Shown here piece after piece: positions 30,310 to 41,132 of a stretch of 64,000 bases of DNA. Both the position numbers and the translations under genes were made by a program. Every line of letters begins with the position of its first letter. The stretch's first letter is position 1. The notes beneath the pieces are model-generated. The model did not search any database. It was not told the origin of the DNA and was given only the letters and a program-made list of their open reading frames with translations. Location of the stretch: assembly GCA_030710605.1 (NCBI GenBank), contig CP092874.1, positions 44,326,965-44,390,964 on the forward strand, given 5' to 3'. Origin of the DNA: Cordylochernes scorpioides. Its lineage: Eukaryota > Arthropoda > Arachnida > Pseudoscorpiones > Chernetidae.

Positions 30310-31860
30310 TGCTGCTGTCAAGGAGATTCTAAAAGTTTAAAAAAAAAACAATGGTTGCCTGTAAAGTCGGTTTTACGGGCGAAGATTTTACGTGACAACG
30401 GTAGAATATTTATTGATATGAATATAATTAAATTGCACAATAGGAACAAGGAATTGAATGAAAATAAGAATTGCACAAATTTTAACTATAGAAATATATT
30501 TTGTTTACTAAAACATTGTACATGTAAACTTAAACTTAACTAATTCCTATTTGAGTGATTTTGTTGAGGATAGGACGATGATAGGAGAAATATGAAATGA
30601 AAGGAAGTGTTTCTGCTGTAATGTGTCTTGCGAAAGTCAAGGCGATAGTTGTTCCTTTTAACGTAGTTGACTTAGAAACGTTTGATACGCAATCAAGATT
30701 ATACGTATTTTTCATGAAATTAAGAAACGAGTTGTCAGGCTTTACGTTTTTGTTAAAATCACCACACAGAAGAATCGGTATTCTAGAATCAACTTGCACG
30801 AACGGTGGCACGTACTGGCTGTTGTGAATGTACGGACCGAGTCCTTGCCATAGTAACATTCCAATATCCTGCATACTAGCTCCTGGATGAATATATACAG
30901 CACCGAGTATAAACTTGAAGCTAGTATTAGCGGCGAAGCAAGTAACTTCAGTCATGCACATGTCACCCTTGGTTTTAATGACACGAGTTACGTCTGTAAT
31001 CGCAACTTGGAACACTTCCGCCGTAGATGTCGATGATAATTTACGATAGATCGCCACTCCACCAGCCGCGTTGGTATTTGAAAATCAAAACACTTATTCA
31101 GATCGAAGGTTCAAATTTTTGCTAAATAAATTTGAAATTAAATAAAATTTGTAATTGTAAATGATGAAGTTGAAAATTAAAACATTTACTTAAATTAGAT
31201 GTTAAAATTCTTGCTCAACACAGTTTAAATAAAGTTTTCTTATATCTGCCACTTTTTCTTAATATTTGTAATTTTAAAGAATCAATTCGAAAATCAAAAC
31301 ATTTATTCAGATCGAAGGTTCAAATTTTTGCTAAATAAATTTGATAATATTTAAAATTTGTAAAATAATAATTAATTAATTAATTAATTTTAAACTAATA
31401 ATTTACTTAACACTATCAACATTTATCAATAGTATGACATAACCTATAAACTCAGTTTCTCAACTTTTGTGTCAATCTAACAATTAATCAATCAATCATA
31501 GTTTACGATAATGAAATATCAGTGTACAATTATTTACCTTTATTGTTGTAGTTGTTGTAAATGACGAATCTAAGCACTCCACATTTTCACTACAGACACA
31601 GCTGACGATACTTTAACCACACGTGTGAACTTGTATTATGACGCTTTCTTGTTTTTTCCAACGCCAAGAACGTTCGAGAAAGACAAAGACAGAGACAAGC
31701 ATGCGCCGATTCAATGCGCCTAATTCTCTAGCGCTGCGCGCGCAGCACTCGTTCGGTGACTCATCGTAACGTTACCGGGCGTTACACTTTTTCATAAGTG
31801 ACTCCCAGCCGCAACCTAATTTAAGACGTTGTCACGTCAAAAAAACCTTTGACCCAATAT
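30310..31860 (-). mobile_element. Helentron-type fragment with EEP nuclease and internal repeats
   Basis: The left side reads GTTGCCTGTAAAGTCGGTTT / ACGGGCGAAGATTTTACGTG; the right side ends CACGTCAAAAAAACC. A 190-bp tandem duplication (CAGATCGAAGGTTCAAATTT at about 31098 and 31309) lies between the nuclease frame and the GC-rich region near 31600-31780. Helentron assignment comes from the nuclease and end sequences together and is tentative. Confidence 0.45.
30536..31057 (-). pseudogene. EEP-type endonuclease domain fragment
   Basis: 174 codons open on the minus strand. The central motif IPILLCGDFNKNVKPDNSFL is the aspartate/asparagine signature of endonuclease-exonuclease-phosphatase folds. 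KGTTIALTFARHI and PFISYFSYHRPI resemble the last strand and catalytic histidine (the usual Asp is replaced by Ala in IALTFARH). No helicase or Rep part is present here. Such domains sit at the C-terminus of Helentron proteins. Confidence 0.6.
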
Positions 31861-31879
31861 GTTTGTTTATTAGATAAAA

Positions 31880-31960
31880 CCCTGGGCTTTCAAGCTCTTA
31901 CTCTTCATCAGGCAAGATATTAAACTAAGAGTGAATGTGGGAAAGGGATATCTATGTGTT
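31880..31960 (-). repeat. Penelope-type tail motif
   Basis: Reverse complement reads GCCTGATGAAGAGTAAGAGC followed by TTGAAAGCCCAGGGTTTTAT, a CTGATGA...GAAA arrangement common at Penelope-like element ends. The stem is weak and a cleavage site is not clear. Confidence 0.4.
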
Positions 31961-32405
31961 TCCACGGATTGTTGTACAGGATGTTTGATATGTGAATTTG
32001 GTTCTTGAATTTAGCCGCTCTCTTGTTGATACTGGTCATTAGATAAGAGGAGGTATTCCAGGATCACATGGTTGGTATGTTGTGAAGAATGGCAGATTAG
32101 AAGGAATCACCCTGGAATCTCTCATTGAAATTCCAGGACAGTTCCATCATATCTGGTACAATAATCTGGTAACACATAGATCACACCTTCATTCTATGTA
32201 TAATCTTTTTGCCAGTGTAAGAGTAAGAGTGCGCTAAAAGCCTTGCCTAAACATTTTAAAAATAAACATATATTGTTAAAGGTTTTAACAGTTTTATAAT
32301 AAAAACTACCAAAATTTTCTCACAATGAGTTTTTTTTTAAATGCAAGCTTTCAACTGATAATTGCTCTTCAATGAGCATAATTAAGCCTAATTTGATGTG
32401 GATAG
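31961..32405. other. intron sequence, nothing recognised
   Basis: No element or exon before the exon 7 acceptor. Confidence 0.4.
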
Positions 32406-32672
32406 ATCAACAAGAACATGTCCAAGTCAGAGGAATGGCGCAAGAGGCCACGAGGCCATGAGGGCAGCCGACCCGGAGCAAAGAGGATCCGCCTGGAGCC
32501 GGCTGCCCCTGTTGCCCCCGTGGAAGACGAGGAGGAGGAGGAAGAAGAAGAGGGGCCCTCTGCCAAACCTCCTCCGGCCTTCTCTGCCGCCACAGCCATC
32601 GACATCACAGCCGAGGATCTCATGCCCCGCCTCACCTCAGTCAATGTCTCCGACCTGGCCCTAGTCAGCATG
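32406..32672 (+). CDS. SYMPK: symplekin exon 7 of window (basic/acidic linker)
   Basis: Acceptor TGTGGATAG, donor ATG|GTAGGA. 89 codons: INKNMSKSEEWRKRPRG..., a nuclear-localisation-like basic cluster (AKRIRLEP), an acidic run (EDEEEEEEEEG), then TAEDLMPRLTSVNVSDLALV. Human has IARNMPSSKDTRKRPRDD, MKLEPN, an acidic tract and [20 protein letters not shown] in the same order. The internal ATG at 32418 is not the gene start. Confidence 0.95.
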
Positions 32673-32924
32673 GTAGGACTTCCTTTACTCTGTAGAACTG
32701 GTAAGATCACCCGCAGTAGTAGTCTAACTTTGCTGCCACCTGATGGATATTCCAGCTTATCTTTCTACGATTGTCATTGATTTGATCCTTCTCCAGAATA
32801 GATCAACTTCTGCCATCCCAGATTCCACCAGTGCTCTATTAGTCAACTTCATTGTGTCCCTCATGTAGGCCATCACATTTATTCTAGAGGCCCCAGGTTA
32901 GAAAATTCACCGCTGTAGTTCCCC

Positions 32925-32926
32925 CT

Positions 32927-32957
<31 letters not shown>

Positions 32958-32960
32958 ATA
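32925..32960. repeat. poly-C tract
   Basis: Nearly unbroken cytosines for about 30 bases (G-run on the other strand). Potential G-quadruplex and a likely spot for assembly length errors. A shorter one is at 48200-48218. Confidence 0.9.
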
Positions 32961-33117
32961 TCCCCTACTTCATGCTTTCCTCTACAAGAAAGGAGTCATA
33001 ATTATATGGGAGTCCATTGTTTACCAATGGAGTGGAAAATTCTACACCTTCAGTGAAAACCATGGGTACACTTGGTCAAGTTGGTCTTTTATTATAGATG
33101 AGTTTCATGTAGATATA

Positions 33118-33838
33118 TGTGATAATCTATATATAGGATTATGTAACCCCACCACAATCTATGTATAATGTATCGTCAAAAGGTTTAATAAAAGTTATGC
33201 CTCGCGAGATGGAAAAGAAAAAATAAAGGATTGCATCATCCAGGAAGTAAAGGTCACTGCCCTGGACCCACAAAACTTAAGTTCAAAGCCCTTCTTCTTC
33301 CTGGAGGATTGCAATCATGGCGACAATGGAGGTACTGAGCCAATCACCTTTAAGCATGACAAATCAACAACCAATCACATTTAAGCATGACAAATTGATA
33401 GCGAATCATCAGAGAGCACGTGGAAGGATCTCCACCAATGAGAAGTCGAGAGAGTTGATGACGATGATTTCGGACAAGAAGTATAAAGAAGGTAGGTGAC
33501 CGTGTTTTGAGCTAGGTGTGCTCAACAGGCTCCAACCAAGGTAGTGTACGCTCCATCATGTGAAAGGCCAAACCTCCTTCAATCTCACTCTTCTCCCTCT
33601 CGCAAAGGTCTATTTTCAACCCCATCCAGGTGTGTTCGTTCTTCCCCTGTGGAAAACCTTTTTGCCATTCGACCCAGACTGCACCAATCAACAAAATCAC
33701 CCCAAATCCACCCAATCACACAATTCGACAGGATTCGACATAAAGAGTCCACAGCATTCCCACAGTGAGTCGACACCACCCCCCAATTCAACAGTAAGTC
33801 AACCCATCAATCCGACAGTGTGTCGACAGGATCCGACA
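33118..33838 (+). repeat. solo LTR-2
   Basis: 721 bp from TGTGATAATC to GGATCCGACA, flanked by the duplication TATA. It is inserted in the repeat seen uninterrupted at 25645-25735 (left piece 33055-33117, right piece 33843-33876). It contains several CCAATCA boxes (33340-33440) and TATAAAG at 33482, hence a promoter. The reading frames across it are not genes. Confidence 0.75.
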
Positions 33839-33876
33839 TATACTAGTTTATTCATGTTATGGGTTATATATATTTA

Positions 33877-34326
33877 CAGTAGAACACAAACTCCCTGTAA
33901 AGGACACCTCCTAGTTGCAGAGGCCAAAGTGTCCTTTACAGAGAAGTGTCCTCTTACTAGAGAGTTTCTATTTTTATATGTCAAAAGACTATTTATTTAT
34001 TATTATAGCATATTATATCCTTGTTTAATACTCAGTAAATGGTTATAGTAAACTAGTTAAAAATAGCATTAAAGATTGAAAATGAATTTTATTTTAATAT
34101 ATATAATCTCTGTTGAATTTTGATTTTGGCAATTTTCCACTAGCAGGAATGTCTGTCATATATAAAATCAATAAATGATGCATTGGGAAAGTGTCTGTTG
34201 TTTGGAGGTGCCTGCTTGCGAAAATCTAGCAAGAACATATTTCCAATGAGAGGGCAATTTTGGTGCTAAAAACTGTCCGTTATTTAGAGGTGTCCACTAG
34301 CGTGTCTACAAAGGGAAGTTCTACTA
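33877..34326 (+). repeat. MITE B, long diverged copy
   Basis: CAGTAGAACACAAACTCCCT at the left, AGTTCTACTATA at the right, about 450 bp, with extra sequence in the middle. Confidence 0.6.
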
Positions 34327-34342
34327 TATATATATATATATA

Positions 34343-34835
34343 TGTAGTATATTTTGAGTTAGATAGTTCACAACCTTCTTCTGGTATTTATTATAACCCT
34401 ATATTTATATAAAAATATGTATCGACCTTGTGGAAATGGATGTAACAAATAAACAAAGAGGCAAAGGTAGACCAGACAGCGACAACATCCGCGGCGCCAG
34501 AAGGTGGCGTGATTACAGGAGCCAATCAGGACTCACCGCCATATGCAGGGGTCCAGTATAAAAGGGCCCAGAAAATGAGACAAAGTAGTTGTTTTCAGAG
34601 TGACGCCGTTATACGGTCGGTCGGATCTCTCACCCCTTCTTCTATCCGCGAGTAGGCTTAGGGCATCCGCGGCGCCCGTGGTCTGACTGCCTTCGTCCGT
34701 GGTCTATCTCTACCTCTTGGAGCTACCATCTAGACCTGCCTCTGTCCCTTGCTGTCCCCGTGCGGGAATCCCATCACGCACCCACGACCACGACTGCCCA
34801 GTACATTCCACGCCGGCTTAGTCGGGGTTACTACA
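34343..34835 (+). repeat. solo LTR-1
   Basis: 493 bp from TGTAGTAT to TTACTACA with TATA repeats on both sides. It carries CCAATCAGG at 34522 and TATAAAAGGG at 34557, followed by a GC-rich transcript-start-like region. No internal retroelement sequence remains. Confidence 0.65.
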
Positions 34836-34854
34836 TATATATATATTTATTTTA

Positions 34855-34896
34855 ATAACGGACTACTCAATGAGGGAAGAGTAGTCCGTTATTAAA
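34855..34896. repeat. perfect 16-bp hairpin
   Basis: TAATAACGGACTACTC and its complement GAGTAGTCCGTTATTA around an AATGAGGGAA loop, next to the solo LTR. Confidence 0.85.
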
Positions 34897-35109
34897 GTTT
34901 AGTGAAGGGATTATTGATTCAATACATATTTATGAGATAGTATTAAACCTCACATGAGTAGCCCATTTAATAGTCAACCACCATTAGAAGATTTGACAAA
35001 AATAATCCTACATAATTGAGAGACCAGCCTTGAATAACCCGAGTGACTTATTGATCTCACAGAAAGTTGATATCCCTGTTGACTCAGTGAGGATGACTGG
35101 TGGTGGCAG

Positions 35110-35271
35110 CTCTCCCTCCCGGACACCATGCCCGCCCACTTCCAGGCCTCCTACACTCCCATCTCTGTGGCTGGCACTGCCAGCCAGGTCCTCCATCTTG
35201 CCCGCCTCCTGGCCACACAGCTGACTGCCGTCGGACTGGGGCCAGGTGTGGAAGTCCAGGCTGCTGCTAAG
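35110..35271 (+). CDS. SYMPK: symplekin exon 8 of window
   Basis: Acceptor GGTGGCAG, donor AAG|GTTGGT. 54 codons: [54 protein letters not shown]. Human VYLPEAMPASFQAIYTPV, LARLMATQMTAAGLGPGVE in the same order. Phase 0 on both sides. The donor has T at +3, slightly unusual. Confidence 0.96.
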
Positions 35272-35345
35272 GTTGGTCATCCCCTCCCCCCACTTGTAGG
35301 ATGTCATTGGAAGGTGGCTAACTAACCTCTCTGAGGATTGTCCAG

Positions 35346-35415
35346 AAACAAGAAGTTCAGAAAACTGAAGAAGAGGAGACTCCTGGACAAGATGAAGTTA
35401 TCCAGATTGTAGTTG
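35346..35415 (+). CDS. SYMPK: symplekin exon 9 of window (linker)
   Basis: Acceptor TTGTCCAG, donor GTTG|GTGAGT. KQEVQKTEEEETPGQDEVIQ-IVV(G), a charged linker at the place of the human KEEPKEEKVVKTE region. Found by phase and a 74-bp intron; sequence support is weaker. Confidence 0.75.
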
Positions 35416-35497
35416 GTGAGTTGCCATCTCATAGCTGGGCCAGAAGTATTCACAAAATACACACATCTCAATAAACTGTGAATGAAGGTTTTTGTGT

Positions 35498-35770
35498 AGA
35501 CACAAGGTAATAAGACCAAATCCAAATAAATAAATAGTGTGTGACGTTTTAGCAACAGCGTTGTTACCATCTTCAGACAAAAGTATTGAATGAGAAATTA
35601 TACCACAGCATGTTTTTTTTTTTTTATAGTTACTGTTATCATGCTGTGGTATAATTTCTCATTCAGTATTTTGTCTGAAGATGGTAACAACACTGTTACT
35701 AAAACATCACACACTATTTATTTGGTTATATTACCTTGTGTTTATAATCTATAATCAAAATTGTGCCTTA
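35498..35770. repeat. element C palindrome
   Basis: ACACAAGGTAATAAGACCAA... CATCTTCAGACAAAAGTATT / ...GTATTTTGTCTGAAGATGGT... TTACCTTGTGTTTATAATCT. It contains the longer inner arm (AAATTATACCACAGCATG) and a T run at the turn. Confidence 0.85.
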
Positions 35771-36488
35771 TCATTTTTGTGTAGAGAAAAGAGATAGATT
35801 TAATAAACTTTTAAGAAAACTTGACGAATTGATAACAACTACTTTGGCAAATCTGGAAATCTCTCAGGAAAATTCACACTTTTGGATCTTTATCATTCAA
35901 ATCAATGAAGGGGTATAATTATACATGCTTGCATGATATGATAAATTATTTTTTAATGTTTGCCTGGCACATTTGAAAATTGATTTTAGTTGTCTTGCTA
36001 GGTTTCACAAATACTCTATCACTATATACAGCAAAATTGCCAAATTCGTATTTTAAAATTCCAATTGATCAAAGAATTTTGAAGCCAGTCTAGAGATTAA
36101 ATGATAGTTTTGATAAATTTTTAGCTTTTCAATCCCCCAAGTTGTGCTTTTTTAAATCTAAACAAATCTCCCCCATATACGATATGATTATTAAGGGTGG
36201 AGATACAAGTAACCAAATATGTAAACTGGGTTCAGTATTTACTATAGGGTATAAGTTCTCCACCTGTATTCAACATCATGAACTATTTGTGTGTGTTTGC
36301 TCTTTTATTAACAATTTCCTACTGTCCTTACGGCAATGTGAATGGTAGATCAAACTGGTGAAATCACTGGGAGGGTTCCCCACAGATGAGCCAGGCCATC
36401 TCATTATTTTATCATTGCAGTAGGGACTTGGTTTATTAAAAAAAAGAGTAAAAAGGTGCATAAATAGTTTATAATTCAAAGTTTAGTA
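35771..36488. other. intron sequence, nothing recognised
   Basis: AT-rich; no exon or element identified. 36361-36390 is marginally GC-richer but has no splice sites. Confidence 0.4.
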
Positions 36489-36647
36489 CAGTAGAACCTC
36501 CCTGTAAAGGACACCTAATTGCAGGGCCAAAGTGTCCTTTAGAGAGAGGTGTCCTCTTACCGGAGAGTTGCTAAATAGTAAAAATGATAATTTTGCAAAT
36601 GAAAACTGCCCTTTATAGAGAGATGTCTTCTCATGGAGGTTTTACTC
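36489..36647 (+). repeat. MITE B
   Basis: CAGTAGAACCTCCCTGTAAA to GGAGGTTTTACTC, close to consensus. Confidence 0.85.
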
Positions 36648-36771
36648 TATTGCCATCACCATTATTGAAATATATTTGGATTTGGTTCGGAATTCTTGGT
36701 TTTTAAGAGCTAATTATTCTTGGAAGTAGAAGAGTCAGGAGAGTTTGTGTGTACAAGACAGTGTGGTGCAG

Positions 36772-36842
36772 GAGGCTGTGTCAACACCATCCCCAAGAAA
36801 AAGAAGGTCCCTGTCTACCTCCATCCTTCAGGAACTCAGGCT
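36772..36842 (+). CDS. SYMPK: symplekin exon 10 of window (linker)
   Basis: Acceptor GTGGTGCAG, donor GCT|GTAAGT. Completes the glycine of exon 9, then GCVNTIPKKKKVPVYLHPSG-TQA, a lysine-rich linker. Phase fits both neighbours; similarity to human in this linker is low. Confidence 0.75.
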
Positions 36843-37572
36843 GTAAGTCCTTGACAATACTTGTCTTACACTGGTTGTCTCTTCTTTAGTGTTTTCTCTC
36901 TATCCACCAACATTTCAGCTCAATCTCAGCTTCTTGTATTGTCCTTCTACCTTAGTGATTGCTCTCTATGGTTCTTCTTTCTTTGTACTACTTATCCAAA
37001 CACATAGAATTCAAAGTGGGCAAGTGCTTTTACTGGAAGTATGTCACATGCTTATGCATGAAGAAGTTCAATTTTTTTTTTTCTGCACTGGCAAAGTACC
37101 AAATTCATCTTTGGGTACTTTTTCACTCGCTGTTCACCTTTTTCAAGAAACAGTAGCCATTGAAACATTAAAAAAAAAAGTTCAATTTCATGTTTTGATT
37201 TCAGATAGCCAAAAAATTGTTTCTACCACCACTCCCTACTATGAAGACCTTTGCTCTTTATAATTAAGGCATTTTGGTAGATTCTCTCTCTGCACTTTCT
37301 TCTTATACTTTTTTATTGTGTGACTCTGGGCCAATCTTTATTATCACACATTGATTGCTTGATGTAGTTTCTCTCTTATGTTGCTCTAGTTCTTTTTTCA
37401 TTTGATCCGGGGTGCCATGTCTGCAAAATTCTACTTTCCTCTCCTAAATCTATCTACCTACTGTGATTATATGAATCTGTTTTCACCAGTGAGATTTCTC
37501 ACTGTTGTATCTCACTTGTTTGCTCTTGGCCGGTCCTCTGTTTTCCTGGGAAAAGCACTTCACCTTTTTTAC
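36843..37572. other. intron sequence, nothing recognised
   Basis: T/C-rich intron; 37068-37080 T run. The longer reading frames here show no domain and no splice context. Confidence 0.4.
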
Positions 37573-37722
37573 GATAAGGCACAATTTGGATGATAGATTA
37601 TAAACACAAGGTAATCAGACCAAATCCAGATGAATAAATAGTGTGTAACATTTTGGTATCAACGCTGTTACCAAAATGTTACAAACTTATTTATTTGGAT
37701 TTGGTCTTATTACCTTGTGTTT
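37573..37722. repeat. element C, short palindrome
   Basis: GATAAGGCACAATTTGGATG... CATTTTGGTATCAACGCTG-TTACCAAAATG... GGTCTTATTACCTTGTG. The palindrome turns inside the stem II sequence, without the CTGANGA core. Confidence 0.8.
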
Positions 37723-38054
37723 TCATCTTTTTACCTTAAACTCTGAATCTTTCTTATCAATGCTTGTGTGCTCTCTACAGTTCCCTCCACCTAGTTTCTG
37801 TATGGCTCTTAATATTTCACTTGATTTTCTATATAACCTTTACTTCATCTTATCCTTCCTCTTGGGACATTAATACCCTGGAACCATTACTTGGGATATA
37901 GTTCTCTCACCACTATTTCTCTTTTTGGGAGAATTTGCAAATCAAGAATTGCCCCTAGACATTCCTAAATATTCAACTGATCCTACTGTTTCTCCCAAAG
38001 ATAATAAGCTCCAGGGGGTACTACAGAGAGAATAACAACAGAATGGTCTTGTGG
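37723..38054. other. intron sequence, nothing recognised
   Basis: T/C-rich; no element or exon. Confidence 0.35.
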
Positions 38055-38205
38055 TTGTTGTCGTTTCTTATCTCCATGTGTAAAGATTACACAAATTCCA
38101 TGAGTTCATGTTCCTCGAGCTATTCTCATGGAATGGGGTGCCGCTTTTGTTGATCATGGCACCATGATCCAGGCACACTTTAGTGAAAGTCTGACTTTAA
38201 TTTGA
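38055..38205 (-). repeat. SINE D
   Basis: GTTGTTGTCGTTTCTTATCT to GCACACTTTAGTGAAAGTCT, an almost full-length inverted copy, ending just before exon 11. Confidence 0.75.
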
Positions 38206-38230
38206 GGCCGTTCTTGTGGGGGTTTCACAG

Positions 38231-38342
38231 AGTAAGGGCCGGTTCAAGCAGCTCAACCTGGCAGAAATCACCCAGCCCAGGTCGGAGGAGACCACCATCA
38301 AACTCACTCGGCAGATTCTGAGGAATTACCTCGAGGCAGAAG
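38231..38342 (+). CDS. SYMPK: symplekin exon 11 of window
   Basis: Acceptor GGTTTCACAG, donor GAAG|GTATGT. SKGRFKQLNLAEITQPRSEE-TTIKLTRQILRNYLEAE(G/A), corresponding to human GRKKIFRLSDVLKPLTDAQ..AVKRILRAE. Phase 1 out. Confidence 0.92.
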
Positions 38343-38488
38343 GTATGTTCACCACCACTCTAATATTGAGACCAGAGGTGATACCAACCTGTGTGTGGCA
38401 GAATATGCCCAAATTGGAGGACTCCATTCTGTAAGTTCACCCATTTGTACCCCTGCCTTGTCTCTACATCACATATAATGTAGAAATT

Positions 38489-38643
38489 GTATCGGGGCTC
38501 TGGCACATTTGTAAGTGCAAAGTCAAACTGCTTTACACATGTGTAGACATGTGGTGCACTTACAGTAAAATCAGTCGCCTTCTTCTACCCACCATGATTA
38601 TCATGGCCTGTACCATGTGTACTAGGGATAAGAAAAAATAAAG
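38489..38643 (+). repeat. SINE D2
   Basis: GGGGCTCTGGCACATTTGTA to GTGTACTAGGGATAAGAAAA, 5' truncated. Confidence 0.75.
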
Positions 38644-38901
38644 ACATTGTATTGACACCCCACCTTTCAACCAGCTGAATCTCATGTGGAGTCTTAGATA
38701 ACTTGTTCTCTCCAAGAATGGTTTTCTCTCCTTGAATGAATGCATCCTTTTAGTTTCATGCAAGCAGTGCTATTGGATTCTCTGCCACATGGAATTCTTG
38801 TAAAATTGTGAAAAATATATTTTAAACTCTCCCACATTAAGATCTGGTCAAATCAGATCTTTAAGTAATATGGATGCACAGAAACAAAATAAAAATTAAT
38901 A

Positions 38902-39077
38902 CAGTACAATTTCTGTGTTAAAGATAACACTTGGTTGCATAGCTAAAATGTATGTTAAAGAGAGGTGTCCTCTTACCAGATAGCTACTAATTAGTAAAAA
39001 TGATAATTTTGGCGATGAAAACTGTCCTTTGTTAAGGTGTATTCTAGTGAGAGTGTTCTCTCATGGAGGTTCTACTG
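38902..39077 (+). repeat. MITE B
   Basis: CAGTACAATTTCTGTGTTAA to GGAGGTTCTACTG, TA at both ends; diverged left half. Confidence 0.75.
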
Positions 39078-39171
39078 TATAAGGTTTAGGTAGAAAATTG
39101 CAGGGAATCAAATAGGGCTTGTGAATTTATTAACAAGGTGGGTTGTTAGAGCTTGGCCAGTGTTTTTGAAG

Positions 39172-39303
39172 TTGTTGTTTCTTATCCCCTTGTGCAAAGA
39201 TTACACAAATTCCATAAGTTCATACTCCTCGAGCTGTAGGGGTGTAGCTTTTGTTGATCATGGCACTATGATCCAGGCACACTTTGGTGAAAGTCTGACT
39301 TTG
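39172..39303 (-). repeat. SINE D
   Basis: GTTGTTGTTTCTTATCCCCT to CTTTGGTGAAAGTCTGACTT. Confidence 0.75.
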
Positions 39304-39509
39304 TCTATATTTTGAGACCATTCCTAACATGGAAGCAGATGCCTTTGCTGCTAACTCTAACATGAGTACAGATGCAGTTCTCCATATCCCTGGAGTGGGA
39401 CCCTTGCTGAGGTCTATCAACCGGGTCAGTTGAGCTCAAGATTTTAAAGAGGTCTTTCTCCTCTTCTAACAATGCTGCTTATTCGTCAGTTATTCTGCTT
39501 GTTTCACAG

Positions 39510-39592
39510 CTGGCCTTGAAGTTGTTGTAGATGACCTGGCTGCTGAGGATATTGTCAGCATGGAGAAGCCATGTGGCGGAACACAGATTCTT
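39510..39592 (+). CDS. SYMPK: symplekin exon 12 of window (probable, lineage-specific)
   Basis: Strong acceptor CTTGTTTCACAG. Only one frame is open: (A)GLEVVVDDLAAEDIVSMEKPC-GGTQIL, which is exactly the frame needed after exon 11. Taking donor CTT|GTACAG, it leaves in phase 0, the phase exon 13 needs. About 20 residues have no clear counterpart in human symplekin. Donor position uncertain. Confidence 0.6.
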
Positions 39593-39944
39593 GTACAGTA
39601 TCTCTCAGTCATCACTGAGCTAGCTTTCTTTATTTTAGAGATAACTACATTTTTGATTTTTAAAATAAATAATTTTCATGCTATTTGTTTCCACATGGTT
39701 GCTAATATTCAGTTTGGGGGTACGTCAAAACAATATAAAATGTTGAGTTAAGGGTGTGAAATTTTATGGAAGGTTTTATGTGTGAAATAAATGTTAGAAT
39801 ATGTTTATTCAAGTAAACAAGAATAGGTCCACACATTCTTTCAATGTTTTTTTTTTTCTCAGCAGGATCTCTCATTGATCTAATTAGAGTTCGGGTTATG
39901 TCTTTGTGAATTTTGAAAGGTGAGGATGGGTTGAGAGTTTTTTT

Positions 39945-40262
39945 TAATTATCCCTAGTACACGTGGTACAGGCAATGATAATCATGGTGGGTAGTAGTTG
40001 GCGACTGTTTTTACTGTAAGTGCATCATATATCTACACTTGTGAAAAGCAGTTCAACTTTTGCACTTAAAAATGTGCCAGAACCCTGTTTGGTTACTTGC
40101 ACTCACAGATGGGGTTGGTCTTTTGTAAGAATCAGGGGCCATTGAAGCATTTTTTTTTTTAAATTAGAAAAAAGTGTCCAATGCGGAATTTGATCTTCAG
40201 TTGTAGCGGTTGAAACCAATGGTTTAGACCACCCTTCCACCAACCCCAGGTTTTGAGGTTCT
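39945..40262 (-). repeat. SINE D2 with tRNA-like head
   Basis: Minus strand, 5' to 3': GTTGGTGGAAGGGTGGTCTA (A-box region), GATCAAATTCCGC (B box), an A-run, the common D2 body, and the 3' end GTGTACTAGGGATAA at 39945. This gives the promoter and shows D2 is tRNA-derived. Confidence 0.75.
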
Positions 40263-40599
40263 AATGGATTGTTTTAGGAGATTAAGATGGAGCTAAAGAT
40301 GACCAGACCAAATAAGTCAACTAGGTGGGATGTTTCAGTTACACCATTGTTACCCTCATGGACCCCAGTTTGACAATGTCAGCATTGCATTCATTAATAT
40401 CGACTCAAACACAAATTATCTTCTTCTCAAATTTGTAAAGCTCCTGTTCTTTGGTTAAATAATTTTTGCATAAGAACAAAGGTCTTAACAATGGCTTATG
40501 TATGCATGCATCTTTTGTAAATGTCAGTGTTTTTATTCTTTCATTTATACTTTTTTTTTCTTTAGGCTTGTCATATAAATCCACTTATTAGATCTGATT
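40263..40599. other. intron sequence, nothing recognised
   Basis: No element or exon recognised. Confidence 0.35.
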
Positions 40600-40805
40600 G
40601 ATAAGGCACAATTTGGATTATAGATTATAAACACAAGTTAATAAGACCAAATCCAAATAAATAAATAGTGTGTGACGTTTTGGTAACAGCGTTGTTGCCA
40701 TCTTCAGACAAAGAACTTGGAACTTTTGTCTGAAGATGGTAACAACGCTGTTACCGAAACTACCGAAACACTATTTATTTATTTGGATTTGGTCTTATTA
40801 CCTTG
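40600..40805. repeat. element C with 13-bp target duplication
   Basis: ATTAGATCTGATT occurs directly before GATAAGGCACAATTTGGATT and again directly after the right end TTACCTTGTG. The arms turn at CAGACAAAGAACTTGGAAC-TTTTGTCTG. It contains TCTGAAGATGGTAACAACGC and TGTTACCGAAAC. The duplication shows insertion by retroposition rather than TA-site cut-and-paste. Confidence 0.9.
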
Positions 40806-40914
40806 TGATTAGATCTGATTGTATTAAGACTTTGAGTGTATATATCACTTGCTTAATTATCATTAAATGTAAATAGTATTCACTTTTTCCTATTTCCTAT
40901 ATTTGGTTCTATTA

Positions 40915-41045
40915 CATTAGAACCTGCCTCCATAAAGAATAACTCACTGCAGAGAAAAAAGTGTTCGTTAAGGAGAGGTGTCCTTTTACCAAAGGTCTTC
41001 ACAGATGAAAACTATCCTTTGTAGAGTCCTCACTGTCCTTTTGTT
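40915..41045 (+). repeat. MITE B, degraded
   Basis: TTAGAACCTGCCTCCATAAA onward; the right terminus is lost. Confidence 0.5.
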
Positions 41046-41132
41046 TTCTAAATGTTATGCTGTATTTTATTCCCAAAAGGTGAAACTAGCATGTTCAACA
41101 GTTAGAGCCAGAGAGTGGATCTAGGTGTGTTG

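Noticed and set aside
33317..34048. Frames of 60-160 codons
   Set aside because: They lie in solo LTR-2 and MITE B; no domain, and CCAAT/TATA boxes explain the composition.
39317..39424. Open stretch TIPNMEADAFAANSNMSTDA...LLRSINR with a GTCAGT donor, just before exon 12
   Set aside because: Its only open frame ends in phase 0, and exon 12 in that phase hits a stop at once; exon 11 also cannot join it in phase. It may be an alternative or chance frame next to SINE D.
40150..40262. tRNA gene
   Set aside because: A and B box-like sequences are present but the fold is incomplete and the sequence continues into the SINE D2 body.
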